Below, in pieces: positions 37,285 to 45,948 of a DNA stretch of 64,000 bases (its first letter is position 1; the number at the start of each line of letters is the position of its first letter). The DNA lies in contig JAFQOW010000012.1 of NCBI GenBank assembly GCA_017412055.1, forward strand, positions 1 through 64,000, read 5' to 3'. The notes below the pieces were generated by a model. It did not search any database, was not told where the DNA came from, and was given only the letters and a program-made list of their open reading frames with translations. The stretch comes from Lachnospiraceae bacterium (GTDB taxonomy: Bacteria > Bacillota > Clostridia > Lachnospirales > Lachnospiraceae). A program made the position numbers and the translations under genes.

Positions 37285-37299
37285 GCCGGATAGGTTTTT
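37266..37299 (+). terminator. terminator overlapping the end of kinase 1
   Basis: AAAACCTGTCGGG pairs with CCGGATAGGTTTT (wobble and one mismatch), followed by T residues. The T-run merges with the class A box TTTCACACCC that drives the next gene. Confidence 0.6.
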
Positions 37300-37363
37300 C
37301 ACACCCAAAACGGAGTAGTTCACTCCTTTGCTATGAAATCCATGCTGTAAAGTTCCGATAAGG
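37297..37363 (+). promoter_or_regulatory. class A LytTR box pair before the 37.4-kb gene cluster
   Basis: TTTCACACCC (37297-37306) and the weaker GTTCACTCCT (37318-37327) start 21 bp apart. A -10-like region with CCGATAAGG lies about 30 bp downstream, at the same distance as in the regulator 1 promoter. Confidence 0.75.
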
Positions 37364-37405
37364 GATGTAGAAGTAGTAAATTTCAGAAAGGTTAAGGTGA
37401 TTTAT

Positions 37406-38053
37406 ATGTCAATGGAGATTAGTAGCAATTATGGAGCATATACAGATTATTCTACAGAAACAAAGAAAAATAGTGCTGTAGATGTTACGGCAGATAAACA
37501 AAAAACAGAAAAGCTATACAGTAATTCTAGGGAGTATAAAGACTATCTGACAGAAAAATATGATTGTTTAAGAAGTAAGGATTATTCGGTTGAGATAAAC
37601 AGTTCTCTTATTTCAAAAGCAGCGAAAGATGAAAAGACTGCACAGTGGTTGGAATATAATTTGTCTTTAATTCCTGAAACAGTAGAAAAGACAAAAGCGA
37701 TGGTAGAAGCCCGTGGTGCAAAGGTAATAAGTCATAGTATTAAGATAAATGGATATGACAGCATGACGGCTGAACTGTGTACAAGAGTCGAGGCAGATCC
37801 CGGAACAGAGAAAGCAAGGGAAAATCTGGAAAAGAAGCTTGAGAAGATAAGGGAAGAAAAGAAAGAGGAAAAGAAAAAAGCAGAAGAAAAATTGGCTGAA
37901 AAGCGTGCAGAAAAAGCGGCTGAGAAAGCTGAAAAATTTGAGATGACAATTACAGGTTCTAGCGTAGAAAGTATTACACAGATAATGACAGAGAGAATGG
38001 TGTCCGGCAACACATCGGCATCTATGACATCGGGATTTGATTTGAAGGTATAG
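37406..38053 (+). CDS. leaderless secretion-substrate-like protein (DUF6033-like)
   Basis: The protein has 215 residues. The N terminus (MSMEISSNYGAYTDYST) is Ser/Thr/Asn/Tyr-rich with no classical signal peptide. The core has a YKDYLTEKYD-like helix, then a strand followed by L-I-S-K-A-A-K-D and a W-L-E-x-N-L segment. A lysine/glutamate coiled coil (about 140-180) precedes a tail ending SGFDLKV. It resembles, from memory, DUF6033 proteins of Lachnospiraceae. A paralogue with the same tail follows 11 bp later. The class A box upstream suggests control by regulator 1. Function unknown. Confidence 0.72.
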   Translation: MSMEISSNYGAYTDYSTETKKNSAVDVTADKQKTEKLYSNSREYKDYLTEKYDCLRSKDYSVEINSSLISKAAKDEKTAQWLEYNLSLIPETVEKTKAMVEARGAKVISHSIKINGYDSMTAELCTRVEADPGTEKARENLEKKLEKIREEKKEEKKKAEEKLAEKRAEKAAEKAEKFEMTITGSSVESITQIMTERMVSGNTSASMTSGFDLKV

Positions 38054-38064
38054 GAGGGAGCGAT

Positions 38065-38745
38065 ATGTCAATGGAAATAAATAGCACAAATAATGGTGTG
38101 ACATCACAGATTATGGATTTGAAAACTTCCACACCGGGAGTAACAAGAAAAGAGGAAATTAAAACCGGATTTAAAAATACAAATGATTATTCAAAGTATT
38201 TGCAGGAAAAGTACAGCTACATGAATACAGGGAAAACTTCTATGCAGGGAGTTCCGGTAACAGTAAGCGTTTCGGGAGCATTTTTAAAGAAGTGTATGGA
38301 TAATCCTGAAAAAGCTGCATATTTGGAAGAAAATCTAGCGGCTATTCCAGAGTGCATTAAGCGTTCTGTGGAATATACGAAAACTATGCCGGGAAGTCCG
38401 GTTATGACATATTGTAATGTTTCTTTTGATGAAAATGGCAATATCACTATGACGAGTGGCTGTACGAATGATCCGGATGGAAAGATTGCTAGGGAAAATG
38501 CACAGCGTAAAGCACAGGAGAAGAAGGCTGCGGAAGAGAAAGCGTCGAAGAGACGAGCAGAGAAAAAAGAGGCAGAAGAAAAATTGGCTGAGAAACGAGC
38601 AGAGACAGCGGCTGAGAGTGCTGATAAATTTGAAGTCACATTTACAGGCTCTAGTGTGGAATGCATAACACAGATTATGACGGAGAGAATGATGTCCGGC
38701 AACACATCAGCATCTATGACCTCTGGATTTGATTTGAAGGTATAG
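38065..38745 (+). CDS. DUF6033-like paralogue with the same C-terminal tail
   Basis: The protein has 226 residues. Like the previous protein it starts MSMEI and has YSKYLQEKYS, a VSVSGAFLKKCMDNPEKAAYLEENLAAIPE core, a strand-turn with DENGNITMTSG, a charged coiled coil (about 150-190) and the tail SASMTSGFDLKV. Over the last ~30 residues the two proteins are nearly identical, which points to recent duplication or selection on the tail. GGAGGGAG precedes the ATG. Confidence 0.75.
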   Translation: MSMEINSTNNGVTSQIMDLKTSTPGVTRKEEIKTGFKNTNDYSKYLQEKYSYMNTGKTSMQGVPVTVSVSGAFLKKCMDNPEKAAYLEENLAAIPECIKRSVEYTKTMPGSPVMTYCNVSFDENGNITMTSGCTNDPDGKIARENAQRKAQEKKAAEEKASKRRAEKKEAEEKLAEKRAETAAESADKFEVTFTGSSVECITQIMTERMMSGNTSASMTSGFDLKV

Positions 38746-38757
38746 GAGGCGATATTT

Positions 38758-39228
38758 ATGTCAATGAAGATAGGTGAGAATTATTCGGATTATTCAACGG
38801 AATATTTGGATAAAGTGCAGTCGAGGTGGGAAACGGTAAAGGGGATAGAAGATAGTGATGAAAATAATACTATTCCTGTTCCAAAAGATGAGTATATCAG
38901 TAGTGAAAAAAGTGGTAATAAACCTAGTGGTCTGTATCGTATGGGACGGGACGAAAATGGTAATCCAAAGGTTTTGTATGACGATCCTAAAAAGGCTGAA
39001 AAGAAGTCTGGAACCGGTAAAGCAGAAGAATGTACCACAAATACAGATGCAGTAGACCGTGAGATTGAAAAATTGAAAGAGGAAAAGCGTCAGCTTGAGC
39101 AACAGATACAGGCTGAAACCGATGAAAAGAAAGTGAAAGAATTGGAGAAAAAATTAGCTCAGGTGGAAGCAGAGTTGAGTCAGAAGAATAATGATACATA
39201 CAGGAGACAGAATGCAGTTGTTTCTTGA
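38758..39228 (+). CDS. small coiled-coil protein of the same cluster
   Basis: The protein has 156 residues. It starts MSMKIGENYSDYSTE, similar to its two upstream neighbours. The last ~55 residues are a coiled coil with repeated E-K-x-L-E-Q-Q-I and V-K-E-L-E-K-K-L. It lacks the FDLKV tail of its neighbours and ends in a basic R-R-Q-N-A-V-V-S. It lies 12 bp after the previous gene. It could be a chaperone or scaffold for the neighbours, but that is speculation. Confidence 0.65.
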   Translation: MSMKIGENYSDYSTEYLDKVQSRWETVKGIEDSDENNTIPVPKDEYISSEKSGNKPSGLYRMGRDENGNPKVLYDDPKKAEKKSGTGKAEECTTNTDAVDREIEKLKEEKRQLEQQIQAETDEKKVKELEKKLAQVEAELSQKNNDTYRRQNAVVS

Positions 39229-39292
39229 TGGGAGTATAGGCAGTGTATTATGGATTATACATGGGTACTGCTTATTTCTGTCAGTAGATAAT

Positions 39293-39360
39293 GTTTTGTT
39301 CCTATTCAGATAGGGTTTCGTTCAATTGGATAAAGAAAAATGAGTAAATGTCGATATATG
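39293..39360 (+). promoter_or_regulatory. possible degenerate LytTR-type promoter
   Basis: GTTTTGTTC (39293-39301) and GTTTCGTTC (39315-39323) are 22 bp apart. A TCGATATATG -10-like region lies about 30 bp further, as in the clear boxes. The repeats differ from classes A and B, so the call is weak. Confidence 0.35.
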
Positions 39361-39374
39361 TTATAGCAATGGAT

Positions 39375-39421
39375 GGCACATGATTTAAATGGATTGAACA
39401 TGGAAATCATGTGCCTTTTAT
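39375..39421 (+). terminator. perfect hairpin before the 39.5-kb gene
   Basis: GGCACATGATTT pairs perfectly with AAATCATGTGCC, followed by TTTTATA. It lies between the cluster above and the next start at 39466, and could be a terminator or a leader attenuator. Confidence 0.7.
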
Positions 39422-39465
39422 ATAAACAAGCAGAAATTAAGCAAGATATCGAAGAGGTGAATCAC

Positions 39466-40638
39466 ATGAGAGTGTCTACGGAATATTTAAACATGATGAC
39501 ATTAAGACATCAGGAGAGTATGCAAAAAGGAGTATTAAGATTATTGCAATCTTCATCTAAAAGAGCAACAAGAGGAATGGACATTGCGATGTTTTCATCT
39601 GCTGGTATGGAAATGAGTCGTTTGTCAACATCGATAAAGGGTTCGATATTTGGAAATGATGATTGGATTATTAATAATGGATACACTTATTCGTTGAAAA
39701 ATAGAAGAAATGGGATACAAAAACAAAATACCATCGAGGAGGTGCTTGAAAAAAGTAATTGCATTCAAAATGAAAATATTGCAAAGGCACCTAAGTATGC
39801 AAGTGTGGAAGATGTGAAAAGGGTATGTGAACAGTTACGTCAAAGTAATCATGATAAATTATCAAATGCAGGAAATCAGATTAAGTTTGATAATGGATTT
39901 GCGGGTTGCCATGAACTAGGCAGAATGTTGGAGGTAGAGTGGGTAAATGATGAATTTGCATTTAATTGCAAAGTCAGTGATCCAGAGGAAGATGCTTTTA
40001 ATCGTCAGATGATAAATCGCCAGATTGAGAATATATTATCCGATGCAGGTGTTTGTATTAATGAGGGAGAAAACCTAACCTTTTCCATTGACCCATATAG
40101 CTATGAGATTTCTGTAAATGGAAATGTTGCGGAAGAGAAGAGAAAACAGATTGAGGATGCCTTAAATCAGGGAGAGAATGGTTGGAATTTGTATACACAT
40201 ATATATTTTTGTGCGAAGGATGGGATGAATAGCACTCAGATTTCACAAGAAGGTCAGTTGAAAAGACATATGAATGACCTGTTTTATGAATTTTATGGGA
40301 TTAAACTTTGCGAATGTAAAAAGCAGGGTGATGATTTTATTACACCGGATGGTCGCAGTGTTCGGGATATGATAGGAGCTAGGAATACAGCCAGCATTCA
40401 CGGAAGCGGAATGTATGCTGTAGATACAAACAGTTTAAAACATCATTATCTGGATTTACTACAACCTTATTCATACGATACGGGTGATACACAAACCTTA
40501 GAAATTGCATACACTTCTACAGGGTTGCATGACTTACATCAGGATTATAGCTTGGGAAATGGTGATACAGATTGGATTGAAAGAAAGCGTACAGAACTGG
40601 AGCAGGAACTTGACAGAGTGATTTATGCCTTATTTTAG
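39466..40638 (+). CDS. FlgL-like N-terminus, large unknown protein
   Basis: The protein has 390 residues from ATG 39466, which follows GAAGAGGTGA. A longer start at 39373 would begin inside a terminator and is rejected. The N terminus (MRVSTEYLNMMTLRHQESM) resembles FlgL-type hook-filament junction proteins. The middle and C-terminal parts are mixed alpha/beta with CHELGRMLEVEW, SIDPYSYEISVNG and YTHIYFCAKDG segments. It may be a secreted or filament-associated protein. The match is limited to a short N-terminal stretch, so the function is open. Confidence 0.6.
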   Translation: MRVSTEYLNMMTLRHQESMQKGVLRLLQSSSKRATRGMDIAMFSSAGMEMSRLSTSIKGSIFGNDDWIINNGYTYSLKNRRNGIQKQNTIEEVLEKSNCIQNENIAKAPKYASVEDVKRVCEQLRQSNHDKLSNAGNQIKFDNGFAGCHELGRMLEVEWVNDEFAFNCKVSDPEEDAFNRQMINRQIENILSDAGVCINEGENLTFSIDPYSYEISVNGNVAEEKRKQIEDALNQGENGWNLYTHIYFCAKDGMNSTQISQEGQLKRHMNDLFYEFYGIKLCECKKQGDDFITPDGRSVRDMIGARNTASIHGSGMYAVDTNSLKHHYLDLLQPYSYDTGDTQTLEIAYTSTGLHDLHQDYSLGNGDTDWIERKRTELEQELDRVIYALF

Positions 40639-40670
40639 GGTGTTGTATATGTAGATACTGCCTATTTTCA

Positions 40671-40739
40671 TTTCACAACATAAAAAGGTCAGTTCACGCA
40701 TGGAATTAAAGAAATTATGTAGATTTGCCGATGTAAATA
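40671..40739 (+). promoter_or_regulatory. class B LytTR box pair before the 40.8-kb gene
   Basis: TTTCACAACA (40671-40680) and the weaker GTTCACGCA (40692-40700) start 21 bp apart, with TAAAAAGGTC in the spacer as in the other class B sites. A GATGTAAATA region lies about 30 bp downstream. Confidence 0.75.
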
Positions 40740-40809
40740 TTGATAATGTATGAGTAGTACATAACAAAATGAAACGGATTTCAATGATACAATTCAAGGA
40801 GGAGCGATT

Positions 40810-41538
40810 ATGGTTACAACACATGGTATAACATCAGCGACTGGTTATTATGAGAATACGGTTCAGCAGAAAAAGGAAAGTACGGTCAAGGCAAAAAATA
40901 ATACTGCTTCAGAGCAGGCGGTAAAGTCCAGCGAGAATAAATTGTCGAGTAAGGCAAAAAATTATTTGGATAATCTCAGAAAAACTTATGGAGATTATGA
41001 TTTTATTGTTGCTGATGAAGGAGATGACAGAAGTGCATTGCTTGATAAAAGCAATAAGGAGTATTCTGTTATTTTTTCAAGCTCTGAGTTAGAAAGAATG
41101 GCTACTGACGAGAAGTATGCAAGTGAAAAGATGCGTCGTGTGAATACAATAGTGGATATGACAGACAGAATCTGTGAGCAGTTTGGATATGAAAGAGCAT
41201 GGGGAAAAGATGGAGTCAATGATACAATCATAAACAAACTGGCAGTTTCTATCAATGATGATGGTAGTATGTCAATCTTTGCTGAGTTAGAAAAGATGTC
41301 TGAAAAGCAAAAGGATTATATAGAGAAGCTTCGTGAAAAACGTGCTGAAGAAAAGAAAGTAGCAGAGAAAAATGAAGATAAGAAGGCAAATTCCTATAAG
41401 AAGAATGACAATCTTTCTGTAAAAAAGGTAGTTGTAGAGGCTTCATCGGAAGAAGAACTGATAGAAAAAATTAAAAATGTCGATTGGAATAAAGTGTCCG
41501 GAGGAGAAGTAGGAATTAGATTTGACTTATCCATATAA
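40810..41538 (+). CDS. DUF6033-like protein, paralogue of the 55.6-kb gene
   Basis: The protein has 242 residues. The N terminus is Thr/Ser/Lys-rich. The core has KAKNYLDNLRKTYGDYDFIVADEGDD, a VIFSSSELERMATDEKYASEKM helix, an INDDGSMSIFAELE strand-turn, a charged coil and the tail SGGEVGIRFDLSI. It is closely related to the protein at 55590 (KAKEYLKSLREKYGDYDFLV; RFDFSV tail). AAGGAGGAG precedes the ATG, and a class B box lies upstream. A role as exported substrate is inferred. Confidence 0.72.
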   Translation: MVTTHGITSATGYYENTVQQKKESTVKAKNNTASEQAVKSSENKLSSKAKNYLDNLRKTYGDYDFIVADEGDDRSALLDKSNKEYSVIFSSSELERMATDEKYASEKMRRVNTIVDMTDRICEQFGYERAWGKDGVNDTIINKLAVSINDDGSMSIFAELEKMSEKQKDYIEKLREKRAEEKKVAEKNEDKKANSYKKNDNLSVKKVVVEASSEEELIEKIKNVDWNKVSGGEVGIRFDLSI

Positions 41539-41570
41539 AGAGTTAGATATGGAAAAGTGGAGGTGATTAC

Positions 41571-42281
41571 ATGGCAGTTCATTTGTATGGAAATGTAAAT
41601 GGTACTTATCAGAAACCAAATATAGATTTGTTTGAAATGGCTAAGCAACAAAATAATCAGCCTGTAAGGTTTTGTGATACAGAAGCAGGTAAAAATATTC
41701 CGGCTATCAAGGTAAATATTTCAGAGGAAGGGTTGCGTGCTTTACATGGCAGCAAGATGAAAGGTAGCGTAGATATACAAAAGCAAACGGAAGAACTGAA
41801 ATATATTTCGGAGCATCAGCCTGTGGAGAGTTTCACAAACAGATTATCAAGGGCAATGCAGGATAGTTTTGTGCAGTTCATTGAGGATAAGTCCGATGGT
41901 AATTTGACAATAGAGAAAAAGGGCGAAATATTGTTGGAGGAGTTTAGAGGAATCTGTGATGAGATTACATCTGGGTATAAGGAAGGTGACAGGGTAAGAT
42001 TTATTGCGGATGATACAACCGAAGATGGATATAGAAAGCTGTCTAAAGAAGATGAGCTGTCTATTCTGTTAAGTGAATTTAGTTCTTTTGTCGAATCACG
42101 TTTTGGCAAGGAACATCAGGAACAAAGTGTAAAAGTCGCAAATGCTGTCAATGATTTACAGAAGATAAAGCAGGAATTAGGATATGGAGATATTAAGTAT
42201 TACGAACCGGAATATATCCCGGATGGCTTTGTGGAGAATTTGATAAAAGCTGCAAATCAGTATGTAGACAGTCAGAAGTAA
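41571..42281 (+). CDS. cluster protein with ISEEGLRALHG motif
   Basis: The protein has 236 residues and no signal peptide. The motif NISEEGLRALHGSKM (about residues 50-65), a HQPVESFTNRLSRAM segment, a DDTTEDGYRKLSKEDEL turn and an IPDGFVENL C-terminal part are shared with the protein at 57086, so the two are paralogues. The earlier gene and this one are paired, as are their paralogues near 55.6-57.8 kb. Unknown function. GGAGGTG precedes the ATG. Confidence 0.7.
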   Translation: MAVHLYGNVNGTYQKPNIDLFEMAKQQNNQPVRFCDTEAGKNIPAIKVNISEEGLRALHGSKMKGSVDIQKQTEELKYISEHQPVESFTNRLSRAMQDSFVQFIEDKSDGNLTIEKKGEILLEEFRGICDEITSGYKEGDRVRFIADDTTEDGYRKLSKEDELSILLSEFSSFVESRFGKEHQEQSVKVANAVNDLQKIKQELGYGDIKYYEPEYIPDGFVENLIKAANQYVDSQK

Positions 42282-42299
42282 TAGAATGAGGTTTGAATC

Positions 42300-42545
42300 A
42301 TGAGAGTATTAGATGTTTTTTCAAATTTGCCAGCTATCGAATTAAGTATAGAACAGATAGAGGACATATTTCTAAAGTCCTGTGAGGGAGTAATAGATGA
42401 TACTTATACGGTAGTGCATGAGCTTCCGGATAATGCGGAAAGTAATACAGTTGAGTTAATAAATGATTTGTTAAGAGAAGGAAGGCAGGTTGCATATCTA
42501 ATGCGACAAGATTCGCTGGTATCAGTTGTAGGATATAAGAAATAA
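42300..42545 (+). CDS. small unknown protein
   Basis: The protein has 81 residues, is soluble and acidic with two amphipathic helices. ATGAGGT precedes the ATG. It lies 18 bp after the previous gene and ahead of a strong terminator, so it is the last gene of the transcript. The size and position suggest a chaperone-like or regulatory product, but no family is recognised. Confidence 0.55.
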   Translation: MRVLDVFSNLPAIELSIEQIEDIFLKSCEGVIDDTYTVVHELPDNAESNTVELINDLLREGRQVAYLMRQDSLVSVVGYKK

Positions 42546-42569
42546 TTTATTTTGGGTAAAAAGTGTTTT

Positions 42570-42608
42570 GAGCCGATAGAGTAAAATCCTATCGGCTCAT
42601 ATTTATTT
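42570..42608 (+). terminator. terminator before the second LytTR operon
   Basis: GAGCCGATAG (42570-42579) pairs perfectly with CTATCGGCTC (42589-42598), followed by ATATTTATTT. Confidence 0.8.
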
Positions 42609-42673
42609 CACAACATAAAAAGGTCGTTTCACAACATCTAGGTATCGAAACAGGGTATAAGTTCCGATATAAT
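42606..42673 (+). promoter_or_regulatory. class B LytTR box pair and promoter of regulator 2
   Basis: Perfect repeats TTTCACAACA lie at 42606-42615 and 42627-42636, 21 bp start to start with TAAAAAGGTCG between. A perfect TATAAT lies at 42668-42673. They precede the second response regulator gene, which suggests autoregulation. Confidence 0.85.
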
Positions 42674-42705
42674 AGCAGTATAAGAATTGCAAAGGAAGTG
42701 AGTTT

Positions 42706-43413
42706 GTGCGTATAGCGATATGCGATGATGAAAAGAACATCAGGGAGTTAATAGCAAGTAAGGTGTTAAAGCAATATCCGGAGGCAGAGATTGTTTTCTT
42801 TTCGTCCGGAGAAGAACTGCTTTTATCAGATAAGAATATAGATATACTGTTTTTGGATATTCAAATGTCAGGCAGAGACGGTATGGAAACAGCTAGAGAA
42901 CTTCGCAAAAAGGACAAAACGGTGGTACTTATTTTTGTGACTGCGGTGGAGGAGTATGTATTTCAGGCATTTGATGTAGGAGCCTTTAATTATATTGTGA
43001 AGCCCATTGATGATACAAAGTTTGAAGATGTACTTTGCAGAGCTGTAGATGAGTTACTTTCAAAGGACATGGATGTGCGAGAGCCGGAAGCAAATTATGT
43101 GATGATCAACAATGGAGGGGTTCACACAAAGGTAGTGATAGAGGATATTGTCTATGCAGAGGTGTTCAATCGTAAAGTGGTTATTCATAAACTAGACGAT
43201 GAAATTGAGTATTACGGAAAAATGTCTGACCTTGAGGCGGTAGCAGGGGACAGTTTTTTCAGACCGCACAGGGCATATCTTGTGAATTTTAAGTATGTGG
43301 AGAAATATGATGCCACCACCATTTATCTGGAAAAGGGAACTGCTCTTATGGCAAAGCAGAATTACCCGGACTTTGTAAAAAAATACATGAAGTACAATCA
43401 GAGGAAAGGGTAG
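42706..43413 (+). CDS. LytTR response regulator 2
   Basis: The protein has 235 residues and a GTG start. The receiver has D7-D8, phosphoacceptor D51 (FLDIQM) and IVKPID. The LytTR domain (about 130-230) has DIVYAEVFNRKVV and FFRPHRAYLVNF. It differs from regulator 1 in the residues around the DNA-reading region, consistent with a different repeat sequence. Perfect class B boxes lie upstream. The kinase gene follows directly. Confidence 0.93.
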   Translation: MRIAICDDEKNIRELIASKVLKQYPEAEIVFFSSGEELLLSDKNIDILFLDIQMSGRDGMETARELRKKDKTVVLIFVTAVEEYVFQAFDVGAFNYIVKPIDDTKFEDVLCRAVDELLSKDMDVREPEANYVMINNGGVHTKVVIEDIVYAEVFNRKVVIHKLDDEIEYYGKMSDLEAVAGDSFFRPHRAYLVNFKYVEKYDATTIYLEKGTALMAKQNYPDFVKKYMKYNQRKG

Positions 43414-43419
43414 TTGCTT

Positions 43420-44787
43420 ATGGAAAATATAGAAACATATTGGGCAATAGCAAATAAAACAATAGCTATCATCAACATATTGATAGAAGGTTGGCTGGTT
43501 TATCGGTTTGTAAAGCCATTTATAAATAGAAAATCATACTGCGTAGGAATTAGTTATTCATTGGCAATGCTTGTATTTTACCTTGTACCACAGGAGATGA
43601 CTTACCCATATCTGTTGGGGATTTTTGTGGCTTGGATTACGATGTGCCTGACAGAGAGAAAAAAGATTAAGCAGAAAATCTTTTTAGCGATTTCCATGTA
43701 CTTGATTCGGTGGATGGTTTATGGTGTGACATTGGTACTCAGAGATATTATGTTTGCTCTGTTTATTAACACACCATATATGCTTACGGAACCGTTAAAG
43801 CAACTGATAGCATATATCGTTGTGGAACTGATTTATTACGGTGTAGCCATAGTCGTTATGTGGCTTGTAATTAAGTTAATTCATAAGGTGTATGTGAATA
43901 AAAAAGAGGATATATCAGGAAAAGAATTGATATTACTTTTTGCAACTCTTTTGACTGTAATGGTAGGATATTTTACATTTAATTTCTTTTCCAATGTGTA
44001 TGTAGAAGATACAGGAAATTATGTGTGGAATGTTCATCCGGGATATACTTTTTTACGGGTGATATATCAGATCGTTTCTTTTGCGGCTATCCTTATTGCA
44101 GTTATTATTTACCAGAGGATAAAGGAAAAACAGCGGGAGGAAAATGTGAATTTGCTATTGGCAGAGCAGATAGAGAACACAAAGCAGCATATCAATGAAG
44201 TGGAAAAGCTGTATGGAGATATTCGGGCATTAAAGCATGATATGGGTAATCATATTTCAGTATTAGAAAATCTCTTTATGAAAAATGAGACAGAAGAACT
44301 TGAAAAGTACATGGCTGAACTGAAATCGGCATGGAGTGAGAGTGTGGCAGAAATTAAGACAGGAAATCCTGTTACCGATGTGATTCTGACGCAGAAGCAG
44401 AAAGAAGCTGATGAAAAAGGAATTGATTTCAGGTGCCAGTTTATGTATCCAACGGACACAGGTATCAATGCGTTTGATGTCAGTGTTATATTAAACAATG
44501 CTATTACCAATGCGTTTGAAGGGGTAAATGGTTGTAAAAATCCTTATGTTTCCATATCTGCTTATCGTAAGAAAAATGCGTATATGCTAGAGGTGACGAA
44601 CTGTATTAGCAAGTATGTGGAAGTAGATGATGAAACCGGGTTGCCGGAAACCACAAAGAAAGATAAGGGCAGTCATGGTTATGGACTTGCTAATATCCGT
44701 AAAGTGGCTCAGAAATACTATGGGGACATAGATATAAGTCAGGATGAAAACAGCTTTACATTGACGGTTATGTTAATGGTTGAATAA
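43420..44787 (+). CDS. GHKL sensor histidine kinase 2 (AgrC-like)
   Basis: The protein has 455 residues from ATG 43420; a TTG six bases earlier is less well placed. About six membrane segments occupy the first ~230 residues, followed by the dimerisation helix with His273 (LKHDMGNH) and a GHKL ATPase with NNAITNAFEG and SHGYGLANIRK. No peptide-processing genes lie beside it, so its signal may come from elsewhere, possibly from the agrBD genes at 63.7 kb. A conserved terminator follows. Confidence 0.92.
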   Translation: MENIETYWAIANKTIAIINILIEGWLVYRFVKPFINRKSYCVGISYSLAMLVFYLVPQEMTYPYLLGIFVAWITMCLTERKKIKQKIFLAISMYLIRWMVYGVTLVLRDIMFALFINTPYMLTEPLKQLIAYIVVELIYYGVAIVVMWLVIKLIHKVYVNKKEDISGKELILLFATLLTVMVGYFTFNFFSNVYVEDTGNYVWNVHPGYTFLRVIYQIVSFAAILIAVIIYQRIKEKQREENVNLLLAEQIENTKQHINEVEKLYGDIRALKHDMGNHISVLENLFMKNETEELEKYMAELKSAWSESVAEIKTGNPVTDVILTQKQKEADEKGIDFRCQFMYPTDTGINAFDVSVILNNAITNAFEGVNGCKNPYVSISAYRKKNAYMLEVTNCISKYVEVDDETGLPETTKKDKGSHGYGLANIRKVAQKYYGDIDISQDENSFTLTVMLMVE

Positions 44788-44795
44788 GAAATAAT

Positions 44796-44841
44796 GGACA
44801 CAATTCTGTACAAAAAGGTATGGATTGTGTCTTTTATTTTT
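44796..44841 (+). terminator. terminator after kinase 2 (repeated cassette)
   Basis: GACACAATTC (44797-44806) pairs with GGATTGTGTC (44822-44831), followed by TTTTATTTTT. A near copy lies at 48290-48331, also followed by a box. Confidence 0.75.
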
Positions 44842-44842
44842 G

Positions 44843-44910
44843 GTTCACAACATAAAAAGGTCGTTTCACAACAAGTCTATTTAGTATGAAGTTTTATCTT
44901 CCGAAATAGG
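44843..44910 (+). promoter_or_regulatory. class B LytTR box pair before the 45-kb genes
   Basis: GTTCACAACA (44843-44852) and TTTCACAACA (44864-44873) start 21 bp apart, with ATAAAAAGGTCG between them. A CCGAAATAGG region lies about 30 bp downstream. Confidence 0.8.
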
Positions 44911-44977
44911 AAGTAACAGAAGTGTCTGTGTATAGAGAAACGGATTTCTAATCAATATTTCAAGGAGGATGATGCGT

Positions 44978-45928
44978 ATGGCAGTAAAGGGAATCGGAAG
45001 TAATTACCTGTACCCGGTACAAAATGATTACACGGCTGATTTAAAAACAGATGATACTAAAAATGCTGTTTCCCAAACTGCGGTGCAGAAGGAAGGAGTA
45101 AGTTACGAAAAGACAATACCGGATTCTGTATCAGCAGGACTTGAGTATATTCAAGAGTTGGAGAAGCAAATTAGTGGAACAAAGTTTTTTGTAGGCACAG
45201 TTAGTTACGGACAGACTTATGGCAATTCATCAGATGTTAATTTTGTTGTGAATCCTAAGTTCTTAGGTAAGCTGGGAACGGATGAAGCTACAAGAAAGCA
45301 ATTTGAAGAAGATGTTAAGTTTTTAAATGATTTTTCTAGGAGATTTAGACAGCAACAACTTGCTAATGGGCGAGAGATGATTAGTCAAGGGTGGTTCTGT
45401 GATGAAGATGGTAATTGGGGAGGCTGGGGAGTCAGCAGACCCATAAAGCAAAGTACGGTATTACAGGATATGACAGATAATGCCGAGAAAATCAGGCAAG
45501 AGAAGTTGGAGGAGCGAAAAAAAGCGGAAGCAGAGCTTAAAGAACATTTTGGTGACCGTTTCAAAGGATTTCATGTGAAATGGTCGGAGGAGGATGTAAA
45601 GGCGGAAGAAACAGAGGAATCGGAAATTGCGGAGGACGCTGAGAAAGAGAGCGAGACCATAGGTGGTAGTGTTGGTGTAAATGTCGGCAAGACTGCAAGA
45701 AAGATTGCTGCGGCAAAGACTACAAGCCAGTTACGGGCGGTCATAGCTGAAATAAAAGGCGATATGCAGGAAGTAAAAGCAGGCATTGAAAAAGGATGGT
45801 GCGATGAGTCGGAAATGGAAAAAGTAAATTCTTTAATGGCTCAGGCACAGAACCGTATGGGACAGGTGGAAGATAGAGAAGCAACACCGGAAGAAGAGAA
45901 TATGTTTGCAATGGCTTCGCTTATGTAG
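44978..45928 (+). CDS. cluster protein with core shared by DUF6033-like proteins
   Basis: The protein has 316 residues from ATG 44978, nine bases after AAGGAGG. After a polar N terminus (MAVKGIGSNYLYPVQND) comes the shared core: a strand VNFVVNPKFLGKLGTDEATRKQFEEDV (about 85-110) and FSRRFRQQQ helix. A GWFCDEDGNWGGWGV segment is followed by a charged coiled coil and a helical C-terminal part with KTTSQLRAVIAEIKGDM. It is predicted leaderless. The class B box upstream puts it under regulator 2 in the model. Confidence 0.68.
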   Translation: MAVKGIGSNYLYPVQNDYTADLKTDDTKNAVSQTAVQKEGVSYEKTIPDSVSAGLEYIQELEKQISGTKFFVGTVSYGQTYGNSSDVNFVVNPKFLGKLGTDEATRKQFEEDVKFLNDFSRRFRQQQLANGREMISQGWFCDEDGNWGGWGVSRPIKQSTVLQDMTDNAEKIRQEKLEERKKAEAELKEHFGDRFKGFHVKWSEEDVKAEETEESEIAEDAEKESETIGGSVGVNVGKTARKIAAAKTTSQLRAVIAEIKGDMQEVKAGIEKGWCDESEMEKVNSLMAQAQNRMGQVEDREATPEEENMFAMASLM

Positions 45929-45948
45929 ATAACAGGAGGTAATAGGAT

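Noticed and set aside
38217-38705. Long minus-strand frame opposite the DUF6033-like gene
   Set aside because: It is the mirror of a lysine/glutamate coiled coil, which avoids stops on the other strand.
35010-44873. Regular direct repeats as a possible CRISPR array
   Set aside because: Repeats are 10 bp, occur in pairs at promoters and have no spacer array or cas genes.
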